Below are positions 37,102 through 45,939 of a stretch of 64,000 nt of DNA, in pieces. This DNA is from Phycisphaeraceae bacterium (GTDB taxonomy: Bacteria; Planctomycetota; Phycisphaerae; Phycisphaerales; Phycisphaeraceae), in assembly GCA_020851465.1 (NCBI GenBank), contig JADZCR010000006.1, positions 310,001-374,000 on the forward strand. Direction: 5' to 3'. Numbering within the stretch: the stretch's first letter is position 1; the number at the start of each line of letters is the position of its first letter. Position numbers and translations under genes: made by a program. The notes below the pieces were generated by a model. That model saw nothing but the letters and a program-made list of their open reading frames with translations, was not told the DNA's origin and did not search any database.

Positions 37102-38486
37102 TCCGATGATGCGTTGGGTGTGACGACGGGTGAGTGGGGCGCCGTTTCTTCCGGCTCGACCGTAGCCGGCGTGTCGAGCGATGCCGCGGTATCGGGGGCG
37201 TCGGTCTTCAGGTCAAACAGCCTGCGCAACGCGGCTGCGTAAAAACTCAGCGGCGCATCGGGCTGGCGGCGGTCGAGCTGGGCCAGCGGCAGGTGGAGGA
37301 GCTTGTTGATTACTCGCTGCGTGTGTTCTTCAATCAGCGGCTGGAGATCGGGGTGTCCGAGACTGTCGAGCTTGCGACTGGTGCGATCCAGCTCCGCCTG
37401 GCCGATCTCGTGAAAACGCTGCCGCAGCGCACGGACGAGTTGCCCGATATCGCGGTTGAGGATTTCCGCCATGCACTGACGAACCGCATCGAAAAGGATT
37501 TTCTCACACGCTTCGACCTGACTCCATCGCTGCCCGCGTGTCTCGTCCACCACAGCCTGAAGGTCGTCGAGGTTGTGGAGATACACATTTTTAAGTGTGC
37601 CCACCTGGGCATCGACGTTACGGGGCAGAGCGATGTCGATGATGAACAGCGGCCGTGATCGCCGTCGCGTCAGCAGCGATGCGACGAGCGGCGCGGTGAT
37701 GATCGGTTCACGCGCGCTGGTGCCGGTGATGACGATGTCCGCTTCAACGAGCAGTTCATTCAGATCGTCAAACGGCCTTACACCGCCGCGTCCGGGCGGT
37801 AGATGCAGGCTTCCCGCCAGCCGGGCGGCACGGTCATACGTCCGACTGGCCAGCCAGAGTTTCGCCGGTGCCAGGTCGTGGAAATGGCGGAGCGTGAGCT
37901 TGGCCATCTCGCCGGCACCCAGTGCCACGATGGTCTTATCCTCGAACCGCTCAAAAATCCGTTTGGCGAAGTCCACCGCGACCGAGCCGATGGATAGCCG
38001 ACCGGCATCGATCCCGGTGGCTGTCCGCGCCTGACGCGACACGGCGACGGCCTGCTGAAACACGCGGTGCAGCACCGGGCCGACCGCGCCGTGAGCCGCC
38101 GCCAGCTCATACGCCTGCCTGACCTGACCAAGAATTTGATGCTCGCCCAGCACCATCGAATCAAGCCCTGCACAGACGCGGAACAATTGCGCGATCGCCT
38201 GTGCCTGCTCACGATGAATGGTGACGCCCGCTAGCGTCGTGCGATCGATGTTGCAGAGGTCCGCGAGAAAAGTAATCAGGTCTTCAGCCGAGGGCTTTTC
38301 CAGCGACGGGCGGACCAGATAAATCTCCGTGCGGTTGCAGGTCGAGAGAAAGACAGCCTCGGTCCCCGGATAAAGCTGGCGGAGTCGGTCCAGCGCGTGG
38401 CCGGCGGCTTGGGCGGGCAGCGCGAGCATTTCACGCAGCTCAACCGGTGCAGTGCGATGATTGACGCCGAGCATGAGAATTCGCAT
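37098..38486 (-). CDS. hemA: Glutamyl-tRNA reductase
   Basis: A 462-residue enzyme that reduces glutamyl-tRNA(Glu) to glutamate-1-semialdehyde, the first committed step of the C5 haem pathway. The motifs are 'GVNHRTAPVELRE' (residues 7-19), the active-site Cys50 in 'FLSTCNRTEIY', 'GEHQILGQVRQAY' and the NADPH site 'GAGEMAKLT' (about 190-198). It overlaps the precorrin-2 dehydrogenase gene at base 38486 and the downstream membrane protein by four bases. This hemA-siroheme dehydrogenase pair is a common arrangement. Confidence 0.97.
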   Translation of the reverse strand: MRILMLGVNHRTAPVELREMLALPAQAAGHALDRLRQLYPGTEAVFLSTCNRTEIYLVRPSLEKPSAEDLITFLADLCNIDRTTLAGVTIHREQAQAIAQLFRVCAGLDSMVLGEHQILGQVRQAYELAAAHGAVGPVLHRVFQQAVAVSRQARTATGIDAGRLSIGSVAVDFAKRIFERFEDKTIVALGAGEMAKLTLRHFHDLAPAKLWLASRTYDRAARLAGSLHLPPGRGGVRPFDDLNELLVEADIVITGTSAREPIITAPLVASLLTRRRSRPLFIIDIALPRNVDAQVGTLKNVYLHNLDDLQAVVDETRGQRWSQVEACEKILFDAVRQCMAEILNRDIGQLVRALRQRFHEIGQAELDRTSRKLDSLGHPDLQPLIEEHTQRVINKLLHLPLAQLDRRQPDAPLSFYAAALRRLFDLKTDAPDTAASLDTPATVEPEETAPHSPVVTPNASSD

Positions 38487-39190
38487 CAGCGCGTCTCCTT
38501 CACGTCGGCGGCAGATGAGTCATGCCGCATGCCGCAGACGTTGCCCCGTGGTGCGGCAGGCTGAGTGTCTCCCGGTGAAAACGAAGCCAGTGATTCCGCA
38601 CGGGCGCGGACAGCCGCTTCACCTTCGGTTTTGAACAGGCGGAGCATGTCATCGTCGGTCAGTCGCAGCAGGCGCGTTTGCCGTTGTTCTGCGTCGGCGC
38701 ATCGGTTGCGGATCGCCGCACGGTAGGGCGCGATCAGTTCGAGCAGGCGACTCCATACGGGATCGAGTGCAGCATTTAGCTGGCGGAGAATCGTCGCCCC
38801 TGCTGACGGGCTGATCCCGCCGGTACTGACAGCAAGTGTCATCGGCCCGTGATGTGAGTGCGCAGGGATCGTGACATCGCCTGCCGAGGCGTCGTCGGCT
38901 CGATTGATGAGTACGCCTTCACGAGCCGCTTCCTCCGCGATGGTGTCGTTAACCATTCGGTCATCCGTCGCCACCGCCACGAGCAACGCGCCGCGCAAAT
39001 CGCCGGCCCGGAAATGTCGCGGCACGATTTCAATGCCATCGCCATCGAGCTTGTCGGCATCGGGGGCGACAACACGAATGCGCGCACCGCAGGCCTTGAG
39101 CGCGGCGACACGACGGGCAGCGACGGCACCGCTGCCGACGACGACACAGAGCTTTCCCGCTACCTTGAGCATGACGGGCAGGCTGTTCAT
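38486..39190 (-). CDS. Precorrin-2 dehydrogenase/sirohydrochlorin ferrochelatase-like
   Basis: A 234-residue protein equivalent to the N-terminal part of CysG or to yeast Met8p. The NAD-binding motif is 'VVVGSGAVAARR' (about residues 16-27), and 'STGGISPSAGATILRQL' is the family signature after the Rossmann fold. It oxidises precorrin-2 to sirohydrochlorin and may chelate iron, giving sirohaem for sulfite or nitrite reductase. There is no methyltransferase domain, so uroporphyrinogen methylation must be done by another protein. Its stop abuts the hemA start. Confidence 0.93.
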   Translation of the reverse strand: MNSLPVMLKVAGKLCVVVGSGAVAARRVAALKACGARIRVVAPDADKLDGDGIEIVPRHFRAGDLRGALLVAVATDDRMVNDTIAEEAAREGVLINRADDASAGDVTIPAHSHHGPMTLAVSTGGISPSAGATILRQLNAALDPVWSRLLELIAPYRAAIRNRCADAEQRQTRLLRLTDDDMLRLFKTEGEAAVRARAESLASFSPGDTQPAAPRGNVCGMRHDSSAADVKETR

Positions 39191-39337
39191 GAGCCTTTAT
39201 TGTAGGTCTTTAGAGGCCATTCGTGCCGTGAAAAATGCTGGAAAGACGCAGTCAGCAGCTTTCGCACTCCACAACCTCGCAGAAGAGGTAACGGCGTTGC
39301 CCTGCCTCGCGACGTGGTTCACCGTTATCATCCTTTC

Positions 39338-40738
39338 ATGGCCGGGCTTTGGGATCGACAGAAAGAGGAACGCCGCAAGTCAGCCGAACCGCTGGCGGTG
39401 CGGATGCGGCCGCGCACGCTCGATGAGTTCGTCGGCCAGCAGCATTTCCTCGGCCCCGGCAAACTCCTGCGACGGATGCTGGAAGCGGATCGCATCTCCA
39501 GCGTCATTTTCTACGGCCCGCCGGGTACCGGAAAGACAACGCTGGCGGAATTGATCGCCCAGTACACACGCCGACGATTCGAGCGCGCCAACGCGGCTGC
39601 CATCGGCGTCCGTGAGGTGCGTGAAGTGCTCGACGACGCACGAAAACGGCTCGAAGCCGACGGCGTGCGGACGATTTTCTTTCTCGATGAAATACACCGA
39701 TTCAATCGGGCACAGCAGGACGTGCTGCTGGGCGACGTGGAGCGAGGCATCATCACGCTCATCGGTGCGACGACAGAGAATCCGTTTTTTGCGATCAACT
39801 CGCCGCTGGTCAGTCGGTCGCAGATTTTTCAGTTTCAAGCGCTGTCCGAGGAGGAGATCACGCAGGTCATCCGTCGCGCGATTGCGGATGAACAGCGGGG
39901 CTTCGGCAGCATGAATGTGCGGATCACGGATGACGCCCTCGCATTCCTGGCGCGTATCTGCGATGGTGACGCACGGCGGGCGTTGACCGCGCTGGAAATT
40001 GCCGTCGTCAGTGAAGGCTCAACCGGCTCGACCCGTCCGGCCGCTGCGACGAACGAGCCGTCCGACCATGACGTGAAAAAGTCGGAGCCGATCCTTATCG
40101 ACCTGAACGTGGCGGAGCAATCGATCCAGCAGAAGGCGGTCGTCTATGACCCGACGGGTGACGAGCATTACGACGCAGCCTCGGCACTGATCAAGTCGAT
40201 GCGCGGAAGCGATCCTGATGCGGCGGTTTACTGGCTGGCGCGGATGCTTGCAGCAGGGGAGGATCCCCGCTTCATCGCAAGGCGGATTGCGATTCTGGCC
40301 AGTGAAGACATCGGCAATGCGGACCCGCGAGCGATCATGGTCGCTTCCGCGGCCTATGACATCACCGAGCGCATCGGCCTGCCGGAATGCCAACTGACGC
40401 TGGCGCAGGCGGTGATTTACATGGCTACCGCGCCCAAGAGCAATGCCTCGACGGTGGCGATATCGGCAGCGATGAAAGACGCGAAGGAAGGGCGGACCAT
40501 TCCCGTTCCCCGTCACCTGCGTGACGGCCACTATGCCGGTGCCAAGCGTCTGGGAAATGCGACGGGGTACAAATACGCACACGACAGCGCGACGGGTTAT
40601 GTCGAGCAGGATTATCTTGGTGTCGATCGAACGTACTACATCCCCACGCCGCGCGGTTACGAAGCGAAGATCGCCGAATACCTCGCCTCATTGAAGAAAA
40701 GTTCAACGGAACCTCGGCCGCGCACCAACAATCCGTGA
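39338..40738 (+). CDS. rarA: Replication-associated recombination protein A (AAA+ ATPase)
   Basis: A 466-residue AAA+ protein of the RarA/MgsA/WRNIP1 family, which acts at stalled replication forks. Walker A is 'GPPGTGKTT' (59-67), Walker B 'FFLDEIHRFNRAQQD' (about 115-129), sensor 1 'GATTENPFF' and sensor 2 'GDARRALTALE'. The C-terminal tetramerisation domain is clear ('YDAASALIKSMRGSDPDAA', 'RHLRDGHYAGAKRLG'). A Ser/Thr/Pro-rich insert of about 30 residues follows sensor 2 before the C-terminal domain. The start chosen gives the conserved 'PLAVRMRPRTLDEFVGQ'. Confidence 0.96.
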   Translation: MAGLWDRQKEERRKSAEPLAVRMRPRTLDEFVGQQHFLGPGKLLRRMLEADRISSVIFYGPPGTGKTTLAELIAQYTRRRFERANAAAIGVREVREVLDDARKRLEADGVRTIFFLDEIHRFNRAQQDVLLGDVERGIITLIGATTENPFFAINSPLVSRSQIFQFQALSEEEITQVIRRAIADEQRGFGSMNVRITDDALAFLARICDGDARRALTALEIAVVSEGSTGSTRPAAATNEPSDHDVKKSEPILIDLNVAEQSIQQKAVVYDPTGDEHYDAASALIKSMRGSDPDAAVYWLARMLAAGEDPRFIARRIAILASEDIGNADPRAIMVASAAYDITERIGLPECQLTLAQAVIYMATAPKSNASTVAISAAMKDAKEGRTIPVPRHLRDGHYAGAKRLGNATGYKYAHDSATGYVEQDYLGVDRTYYIPTPRGYEAKIAEYLASLKKSSTEPRPRTNNP

Positions 40739-40795
40739 GCAACCCCGCCATTAAACTGCGACCATTGGTTGCTCACTTGGCTCTATGATGTCCGT

Positions 40796-41161
40796 ATGAG
40801 TGAAGCGAATGTCATTCGACCTGTGCGGCTCGATCTTAAAAAGGAACGCGGTCTGGGGGTGTATTGGCCGGACGGCCGGGCGAGCTTTTATCCCATCAGT
40901 TACCTGCGGAAAATGTCTCCCTCTGCCGACGCCCGGCATCTCCGCGAAGAAATGGCCAGAAATCCGTTGACGGTTCTGCCTGCATCGACCGGCTCGGACG
41001 CACCACTGACCGCCACCGGCGCGGAACTGGTCGGCAACTACGCGATCCGAATTATTTTTTCCGACGGCCACGACACGGGCATCTATTCGTGGGATTACCT
41101 CCTTGATCTGGACCGCCCTGAGTTCGCCATTACCAGCGGTGAAGCGGGAGAAACCCGGTGA
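40796..41161 (+). CDS. DUF971 domain protein
   Basis: A 121-residue protein with the DUF971 core shared with the N-terminal domain of gamma-butyrobetaine hydroxylase: 'GVYWPDGRASFYPISYLR' and 'VGNYAIRIIFSDGHDTGIYS'. Stand-alone versions are thought to act in Fe-S cluster or related metabolism, but a function is not firmly established. It is coupled to the following thioesterase gene by a TGATG overlap at 41159-41163 and lies 57 bp after rarA. Confidence 0.85.
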   Translation: MSEANVIRPVRLDLKKERGLGVYWPDGRASFYPISYLRKMSPSADARHLREEMARNPLTVLPASTGSDAPLTATGAELVGNYAIRIIFSDGHDTGIYSWDYLLDLDRPEFAITSGEAGETR

Positions 41162-41634
41162 TGGCAGCAGGGGACCCGCAGCATCAATCCCTGCGTGATG
41201 ACGCGGGCAGGCTGATCTCGTTCGACCAGCCTGATTGCTTCGTTTACGAAACGACGGTCCAGCCGGAGGCGATTGACGGACAGGGACACGTAAACAATGC
41301 CGTCTATGTTCAGTGGATGGATCGGGCGGCTTTCGCCCACTCGTGCGCGGTGGGTTACGATTGGGCGGCATATCAGCAGCTCGGAGCCAGCTTTGTCGTT
41401 CGTCGTCATGAGGTGGAGTACCTCGCGCCGGCCTTTCTTGGGCAGAAAATCGTCGATGCGACCTGGCCGGGTGAGATGGATCGTTTCACGGCGATGAGGC
41501 AGCATCAGATCATTCGTCTCAACGATGGTGTGACGCTGGCACGGGCGGTGACGACGTGGATTTACCTCGATCTCAAGACAGGCAGGCCGCGTCGGATTCC
41601 TGCGGAGATGATCGCGGCCTTCAGACCGCGGTGA
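41161..41634 (+). CDS. Acyl-CoA thioesterase, hotdog fold
   Basis: A 157-residue 4HBT-type thioesterase. The segment 'DGQGHVNNAVYVQWMDRAA' matches the active-site helix; here the usual aspartate-to-histidine region reads 'DGQGHVNNAVY', with the N-N-A-Y pattern of the family. It hydrolyses acyl-CoA thioesters of unknown chain type. ATG 41161 overlaps the DUF971 stop; the GTG three bases upstream is an alternative. It is the second hotdog enzyme in the window and only distantly similar to the one at 15.9 kb. Confidence 0.88.
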   Translation: MAAGDPQHQSLRDDAGRLISFDQPDCFVYETTVQPEAIDGQGHVNNAVYVQWMDRAAFAHSCAVGYDWAAYQQLGASFVVRRHEVEYLAPAFLGQKIVDATWPGEMDRFTAMRQHQIIRLNDGVTLARAVTTWIYLDLKTGRPRRIPAEMIAAFRPR

Positions 41635-41769
41635 CGCAGCCTCAGGGTGGTTCTGGTCGTTCGCTGTTTCGACTTCTGAAGCAATTTCCCTGCGTTACCC
41701 GATCTAGAATGCGGGACTTGCCGCGCCCGGAGGCCGGCAGGTTCCTCCACGAACACTAGAGGAAAAGTC

Positions 41770-42945
41770 ATGGCCCTGGCCTCGCAAAGTATCCGTAACT
41801 CCGCCCCACGTCGTGCCGGTTTCGCAGCCGACACCGGCTCACGCCGCTCACCCTGGATTTGGATCGCTCTTTTTGCCGGATGTGTCGGGCTGGCGGGCAT
41901 CATCTGGTGGCTGATCGAGGATCGCGTCACCGCCCCGGCTGGAGCGCAGGCGGCAAACTCGCCGGCTCAACCGGTTGCGGCAGCGGTCCCGACACAGCGT
42001 CTGGATGTCGTTCGTCATCCGCCGGCTCCCTCGCCGTCGCCCGCTCAAACGCCTGCTCGAATCCCGACCCAGGCTGGCGCAGCCGTATCAGCTCCCGCAG
42101 GCTCCAATGGCATCGCTCCACCTGCAACCACGTCCGCACCGAGCACCGCGACGACAACCTCTGCCACGAGTTCGCTCCGCAATCCCGCCACCGCTGCGGG
42201 CGCGGGCATGAAGCTCATTGAAGACGGCAAGCTCATTGAAGGTCGTGCTGCCCTGAGCGATGTGCTGCTTTCCCCCAGCACCAATGCTGACGATGCGGAG
42301 GTCATCCGTGAGACGCTCGCTTCCGTCAACGCACGGCTGGTCTTTTCCAAGGATGTCGTGACCAACGATCCATTCGCAAAGCTCTACACCGTGGAAGCGG
42401 GTGATCGCTTGATTCGGATCGCCAACGAATACAAGGTGCCTTACCGGTTCATCGAACAGATCAACGGCATTGAAGCTCCCAAACTCCGGGCGGGGCAGCG
42501 GATCAAGATCATTCAGGGGCCGTTCCACGCAGTGATTCACAAACGGGATTTCCGCATGGACCTGTTTCTGACCGGCGCGGACGGGAAAAAAGTTTACGTT
42601 CGCAGTTTCGCAGTCGGCCTGGGAGAGCAGAACTCAACGCCTGAAGGCGCGTTCGTCATCAAGCCCGGCGGCAAAGTGCAGGGCGGCGGGTGGACCAACC
42701 CTCGCACGGGCGAATCCTTCGCTCCGGGTGATCCCAAAAATCCGATCGGCAAATACTGGCTGGCGCTCCAGGGTGCGGACACACGAACTCAGGCTGTCCG
42801 CGGCTACGGAATCCACGGCACGATCCAGCCTGAATCCATCGGTCAGCAGATGTCGATGGGCTGCATCCGTCTGAATGACCCGGACATCGAGCAGGTTTAT
42901 TCCATGCTCTTTGAGGGCAAGAGCAGCGTTGAGATCATGCCCTGA
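41770..42945 (+). CDS. L,D-transpeptidase with LysM domain
   Basis: A 391-residue envelope protein. One transmembrane anchor lies at about residues 27-50, followed by a long Pro/Ala/Thr-rich linker (to about 145), a helical region, a LysM peptidoglycan-binding domain (about 207-250, 'YTVEAGDRLIRIANEYKV') and a YkuD catalytic domain (about 260-391). The active site is 'HGT' (His349) plus 'SMGCIRL' (Cys365). It would form 3-3 peptidoglycan cross-links or attach proteins to peptidoglycan. ATG 41770 follows a GAGGAAAAG-type ribosome site. Confidence 0.94.
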   Translation: MALASQSIRNSAPRRAGFAADTGSRRSPWIWIALFAGCVGLAGIIWWLIEDRVTAPAGAQAANSPAQPVAAAVPTQRLDVVRHPPAPSPSPAQTPARIPTQAGAAVSAPAGSNGIAPPATTSAPSTATTTSATSSLRNPATAAGAGMKLIEDGKLIEGRAALSDVLLSPSTNADDAEVIRETLASVNARLVFSKDVVTNDPFAKLYTVEAGDRLIRIANEYKVPYRFIEQINGIEAPKLRAGQRIKIIQGPFHAVIHKRDFRMDLFLTGADGKKVYVRSFAVGLGEQNSTPEGAFVIKPGGKVQGGGWTNPRTGESFAPGDPKNPIGKYWLALQGADTRTQAVRGYGIHGTIQPESIGQQMSMGCIRLNDPDIEQVYSMLFEGKSSVEIMP

Positions 42946-42997
42946 CGATTTGGGACGGGTGGAGGCGCAGCCGTGATGATTGGCCAGCGGGCCGTTG

Positions 42998-43762
42998 CTA
43001 CAAATCGCTGCCGGTGCGGCTGGATTCTTCTTCATTGCTGGCGGGCAGGTGCAGGCCGCACTCCTGCTTAAGACCCAGAAAGCGACCGTCGCGAGCGTTC
43101 ATCCCTGCGGTGATCGGCAGGGTCGAGTGGACATCGCCGATCGAAGCGTAGCCCTGGTGATAGAGCGGGTTGTAGGCCCACTCAAGCATGTCGTGTTTCT
43201 TGAAATACTCGTAGATGTCCCTGGTGGTCCACTTGAGGATCGGGTGAATCTTGTAAACGCCGTCGGAGCGAACTTCGACACGGCGCAGCGAGGAGCGGAA
43301 TTGGGTTTGATCGGCACGCAGGCCGGCCAGCCACGACTTGACACCCAGCTCACGGATGGCGCGCTCCATCGGTTCGACCTTGCGGATCTGGTTGTACCGG
43401 GTGATGCCTTCGCTGCCAGCCTCCCAGAGCTTCCCTTCCAGTGCCTCCATGCGGGCGGGGCTGATCGGCGACTGGTAAACCTTGAGATTCAAGTGAAAGC
43501 GATTCTTCATCTCCTCCATGAAACGATAGGTTTCCGGGAAAAAGTAGCCGGTATCAATCGTGATGACGGGAATCCCCGGCAGGATCTGATTGACAAGGTG
43601 GAGCATCAGGGTTGCTTCCGCCCCGAAGCTCGAAGTCATCACCAGCCCTTCGCGGAAGGTATCAGCCGCCCAGCGGATCACTTCGTTGGCGGATTGATCC
43701 GCGAGTTGGCGGTCAATGGCGTCGAGGTCCAGCTTCCGAGATGTCACTGCGCCTGCGGTCAC
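42998..43762 (-). CDS. cysH: Phosphoadenylyl-sulfate reductase (PAPS/APS reductase)
   Basis: A 254-residue reductase giving sulfite from activated sulfate with thioredoxin. The PP-loop 'TSSFGAEATLMLHLV' is at about residues 43-57 and the catalytic 'KQECGLH' holds Cys235. The CC and CxxC cysteines that bind [4Fe-4S] in APS reductases are missing: the aligned segment reads 'RYNQIRKVEPM' where APS reductases have 'CCRVRKVEP'. PAPS is therefore the likely substrate. The start is a GTG with GAGGAG 7 bases upstream. It marks the left border of the accessory region. Confidence 0.93.
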   Translation of the reverse strand: MTAGAVTSRKLDLDAIDRQLADQSANEVIRWAADTFREGLVMTSSFGAEATLMLHLVNQILPGIPVITIDTGYFFPETYRFMEEMKNRFHLNLKVYQSPISPARMEALEGKLWEAGSEGITRYNQIRKVEPMERAIRELGVKSWLAGLRADQTQFRSSLRRVEVRSDGVYKIHPILKWTTRDIYEYFKKHDMLEWAYNPLYHQGYASIGDVHSTLPITAGMNARDGRFLGLKQECGLHLPASNEEESSRTGSDL

Positions 43763-44083
43763 GGGTACTCCTCAAAGTGAATATTCGATTGTAGGGGAAA
43801 CTTTCCGCGGAAGGAAAGAGCTGCCCGCATCTTCAGCGGTTGCATCACTCGGAACACATCGACAACACTCCGACTCGACCGCTCACTGACGTTTTATGCC
43901 AGCGGGCAACCCGTGTCGCAACCGGCGCGCAAGACGGCAAGATGCAACGGCTCATCGTCGAGTGGCCAGCAGCGCACCGGTGCAAGGCGTATCTGACGGT
44001 CGAAGTGCCGCAAAAGGACTATGGCATCTGCGCCATTGACGTCGGCGAGATACAGCCGGACATGAGCTGATAGGCAGCGATCA
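43763..44083 (+). pseudogene. Fragment of a beta-helix protein N-terminus (remnant)
   Basis: The interval between cysH and the RCC1-like gene holds a 76-codon frame at 43840-44070 that stops after 'GEIQPDMS'. Its residues 'RLIVEWPAAHRC' through 'VGEIQPDMS' line up with residues 58-88 of the beta-helix protein at 51336-53807 ('VRLVEWPVAQRRGE', 'IGETRPDMS'), and the DNA is similar over the same stretch. It is a truncated or decaying paralogue of that gene's first domain; nothing of the beta-helix remains. Confidence 0.6.
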
Positions 44084-45097
44084 TCAGGCTGAGCGGGGCG
44101 TGCGCCTGCGGAGCATCAGCAGCGAGCCGCCCAGGAGCAGTACCACGGAAGCCGGTTCGGGAACCTCAACCAGCGCGTAGCCATTGTAGTTATCCCCTGC
44201 GACAGCGATGTGATTGTTGCCAGTGGGCGTGTTGGAAACCTGGCCGTACGTGTCATCGCCCCATGCGGCGAGCGTGCCGTCGCTTTTTACAGCGTAAGCG
44301 GCTGCTATTCCCGTTACCCCGCCGACGCCAACAGTGACGAAGCCGGTTCCGGTCGGCGTATCGGTAACCAGATTATCGGTATTGCTGCCCCATGCGGCTA
44401 TCGAGCCGTTGGACCTCAAGGCAAAGGCTATCTGATATCCGCCCGCCGTGACCGCCACGAAGTCATTGCCGGACGGAACGGTCAGAGCGCCGGCATAGTT
44501 GCGACCCCAGGCAGCGAGCGAACCATCGGACTTGAGGGCATAGCCGTTTTGAATGCCTGCGGCAACAGCTACGAAGCCGGTTCCCGTGGGGGCATTCGAG
44601 ACCTGGCCATAGCCATTGTCGCCCCAGGCATGGATCGCACCGCTGGAGTCGATGGCATAGGCGTTATTCGCAGCCGCCGCGATGTCGGTGTAGCCGGTTC
44701 CGGTGGGAGCATTAGTTTTCAGGCTGAACGAGTCGTCGCCCCAGACTGTGATCGAGCCGTTGGATGCAAGGGCAAAACCGTGGTAGCTGCTGTTCGCGAT
44801 GGCGGTATAGCCTGTTCCGGTCGGCTTGTTGGTGATTTTTCCACCCGCGCCATTGGTGCCCCAGGCAGCGATGGAGCCATCAGATCGCAGAGCAATGCCT
44901 GAAGTTGCCCCGCCCGCGAGGGCCACAAAATCGTCGCCGGACGGAACGCTGAGGATGCCGTTGATGTTACGGCCCCAAGCCTCGATCGTCGCAGCCTGAG
45001 TTTGCTCGGCGAAAAGGGCGGGCAGCAGCATTGCCGCCAGTATCATCACCGCCAGCTGGAGTTTGCGGCTGATAGGATAGAAATAGCGAGCTTCCAA
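44084..45097 (-). CDS. PEP-CTERM protein with seven RCC1-like repeats
   Basis: A 337-residue secreted protein. After an N-terminal hydrophobic segment ending 'EQTQA', seven repeats of about 40 residues each carry the pattern 'AWGxNGxG...PTGTGFVAVAAG...YALKSDGS', as in RCC1/BLIP-II beta-propellers. The C-terminus 'VPEPASVVLLLGGSLLMLRRR' is a PEP-CTERM exosortase-sorting signal. The start is uncertain: TTG 45097 gives a basic n-region for the signal peptide and ATG 45046 lacks it. The frame remains open to ATG 45484 through repeat DNA and an upstream small-ORF sequence, giving a possible 466-residue fusion. Confidence 0.78.
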   Translation of the reverse strand: MEARYFYPISRKLQLAVMILAAMLLPALFAEQTQAATIEAWGRNINGILSVPSGDDFVALAGGATSGIALRSDGSIAAWGTNGAGGKITNKPTGTGYTAIANSSYHGFALASNGSITVWGDDSFSLKTNAPTGTGYTDIAAAANNAYAIDSSGAIHAWGDNGYGQVSNAPTGTGFVAVAAGIQNGYALKSDGSLAAWGRNYAGALTVPSGNDFVAVTAGGYQIAFALRSNGSIAAWGSNTDNLVTDTPTGTGFVTVGVGGVTGIAAAYAVKSDGTLAAWGDDTYGQVSNTPTGNNHIAVAGDNYNGYALVEVPEPASVVLLLGGSLLMLRRRTPRSA

Positions 45098-45222
45098 ACC
45101 AGCAATGATCCCCGCAGACGGGCGGCAACTACCCAAGGGATGGTGACAATCACCGCCTGGGAGGGCGAGACTCTGTCGAGCCGCCTGCTTCCGGGATGTC
45201 GAGACTCTATTGAGCTGCTTCC

Positions 45223-45298
45223 GGGAGGGCGAGACTCTGTCGAGCCGTCTGCGTGTTTGGAACCCACGAATCAGACTCGGCAGGAGCCTCGTACTCCC
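45223..45298 (+). repeat. 76-bp inverted repeat, copy 1
   Basis: Left arm starts GGGAGGGCGAGACTCTGTCG and the right arm ends with its near-complement (GAGCCTCGTACTCCC), with a loop of about 30 bases containing GTTTGGAACCCACGAATC. Pairing is imperfect (a few mismatches and one bulge). Length and loop are the same in all five complete copies. Confidence 0.8.
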
Positions 45299-45863
45299 GC
45301 ACTGGTACAAGCTGAAATCTCGCGCTCCCGAGCTGGAACACGCTGAGGCCTCGCACTCAGACTGTTCGACATGTTTCTTTGCAGTCAGAGAATGCTGACG
45401 CGCCTTCCTGGTAGCGGCTCTCATTCCGTTGGATTTACGCATCAGAAAACCAATCACCACATCCGCAATCAAATATGACATCACGTTTTCTCCTCGTTTT
45501 TCCTAGCCCTTCTTGCCCTCGGCACTCCCAATGACGATTGGCTGCCAGCTAACCGTGGTCTTGTTTTGATACAGTCAGCCAGCTTCAATAAAACAATCAG
45601 CGCGACGTTAACTCACAATCGTACCTAAAAAACCTTATTTAAATCAGTTTACTATGTCAACTTGAGGTTAGCCTACCACTACTTTTTACGAATGACAACA
45701 GTAAAAATAAAAAAATCAAACAATTTAGATGTTTCTAATTCATAAGCTGATAGAAAACTTGGTTCTGCCAAGCCGGATGTTGCGCGGGGTGGCGGTAAGT
45801 GGTTACCTCCCGGGAGGGCATCCCGGGAGGGCATCCTGGGAGGGCATCCTGGGAGGGCGTCTT

Positions 45864-45939
45864 GGGAGGGCGAGACTCTGTCGAGCCGCCTGCGTGTTTG
45901 GAACCCACGAATCAGACTCGGCAGGAGCCTCGCACTCCC
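45864..45939 (+). repeat. 76-bp inverted repeat, copy 2
   Basis: Same structure as copy 1, directly after four 13-bp tandem units (45812-45863). The right arm ends GAGCCTCGCACTCCC. It is followed by a further GACTCGGCAGGAGCC-like half unit. Confidence 0.8.

Noticed and set aside
42980..43780. Long plus-strand open frame across cysH
   Set aside because: Antisense to cysH, whose motifs are unambiguous.
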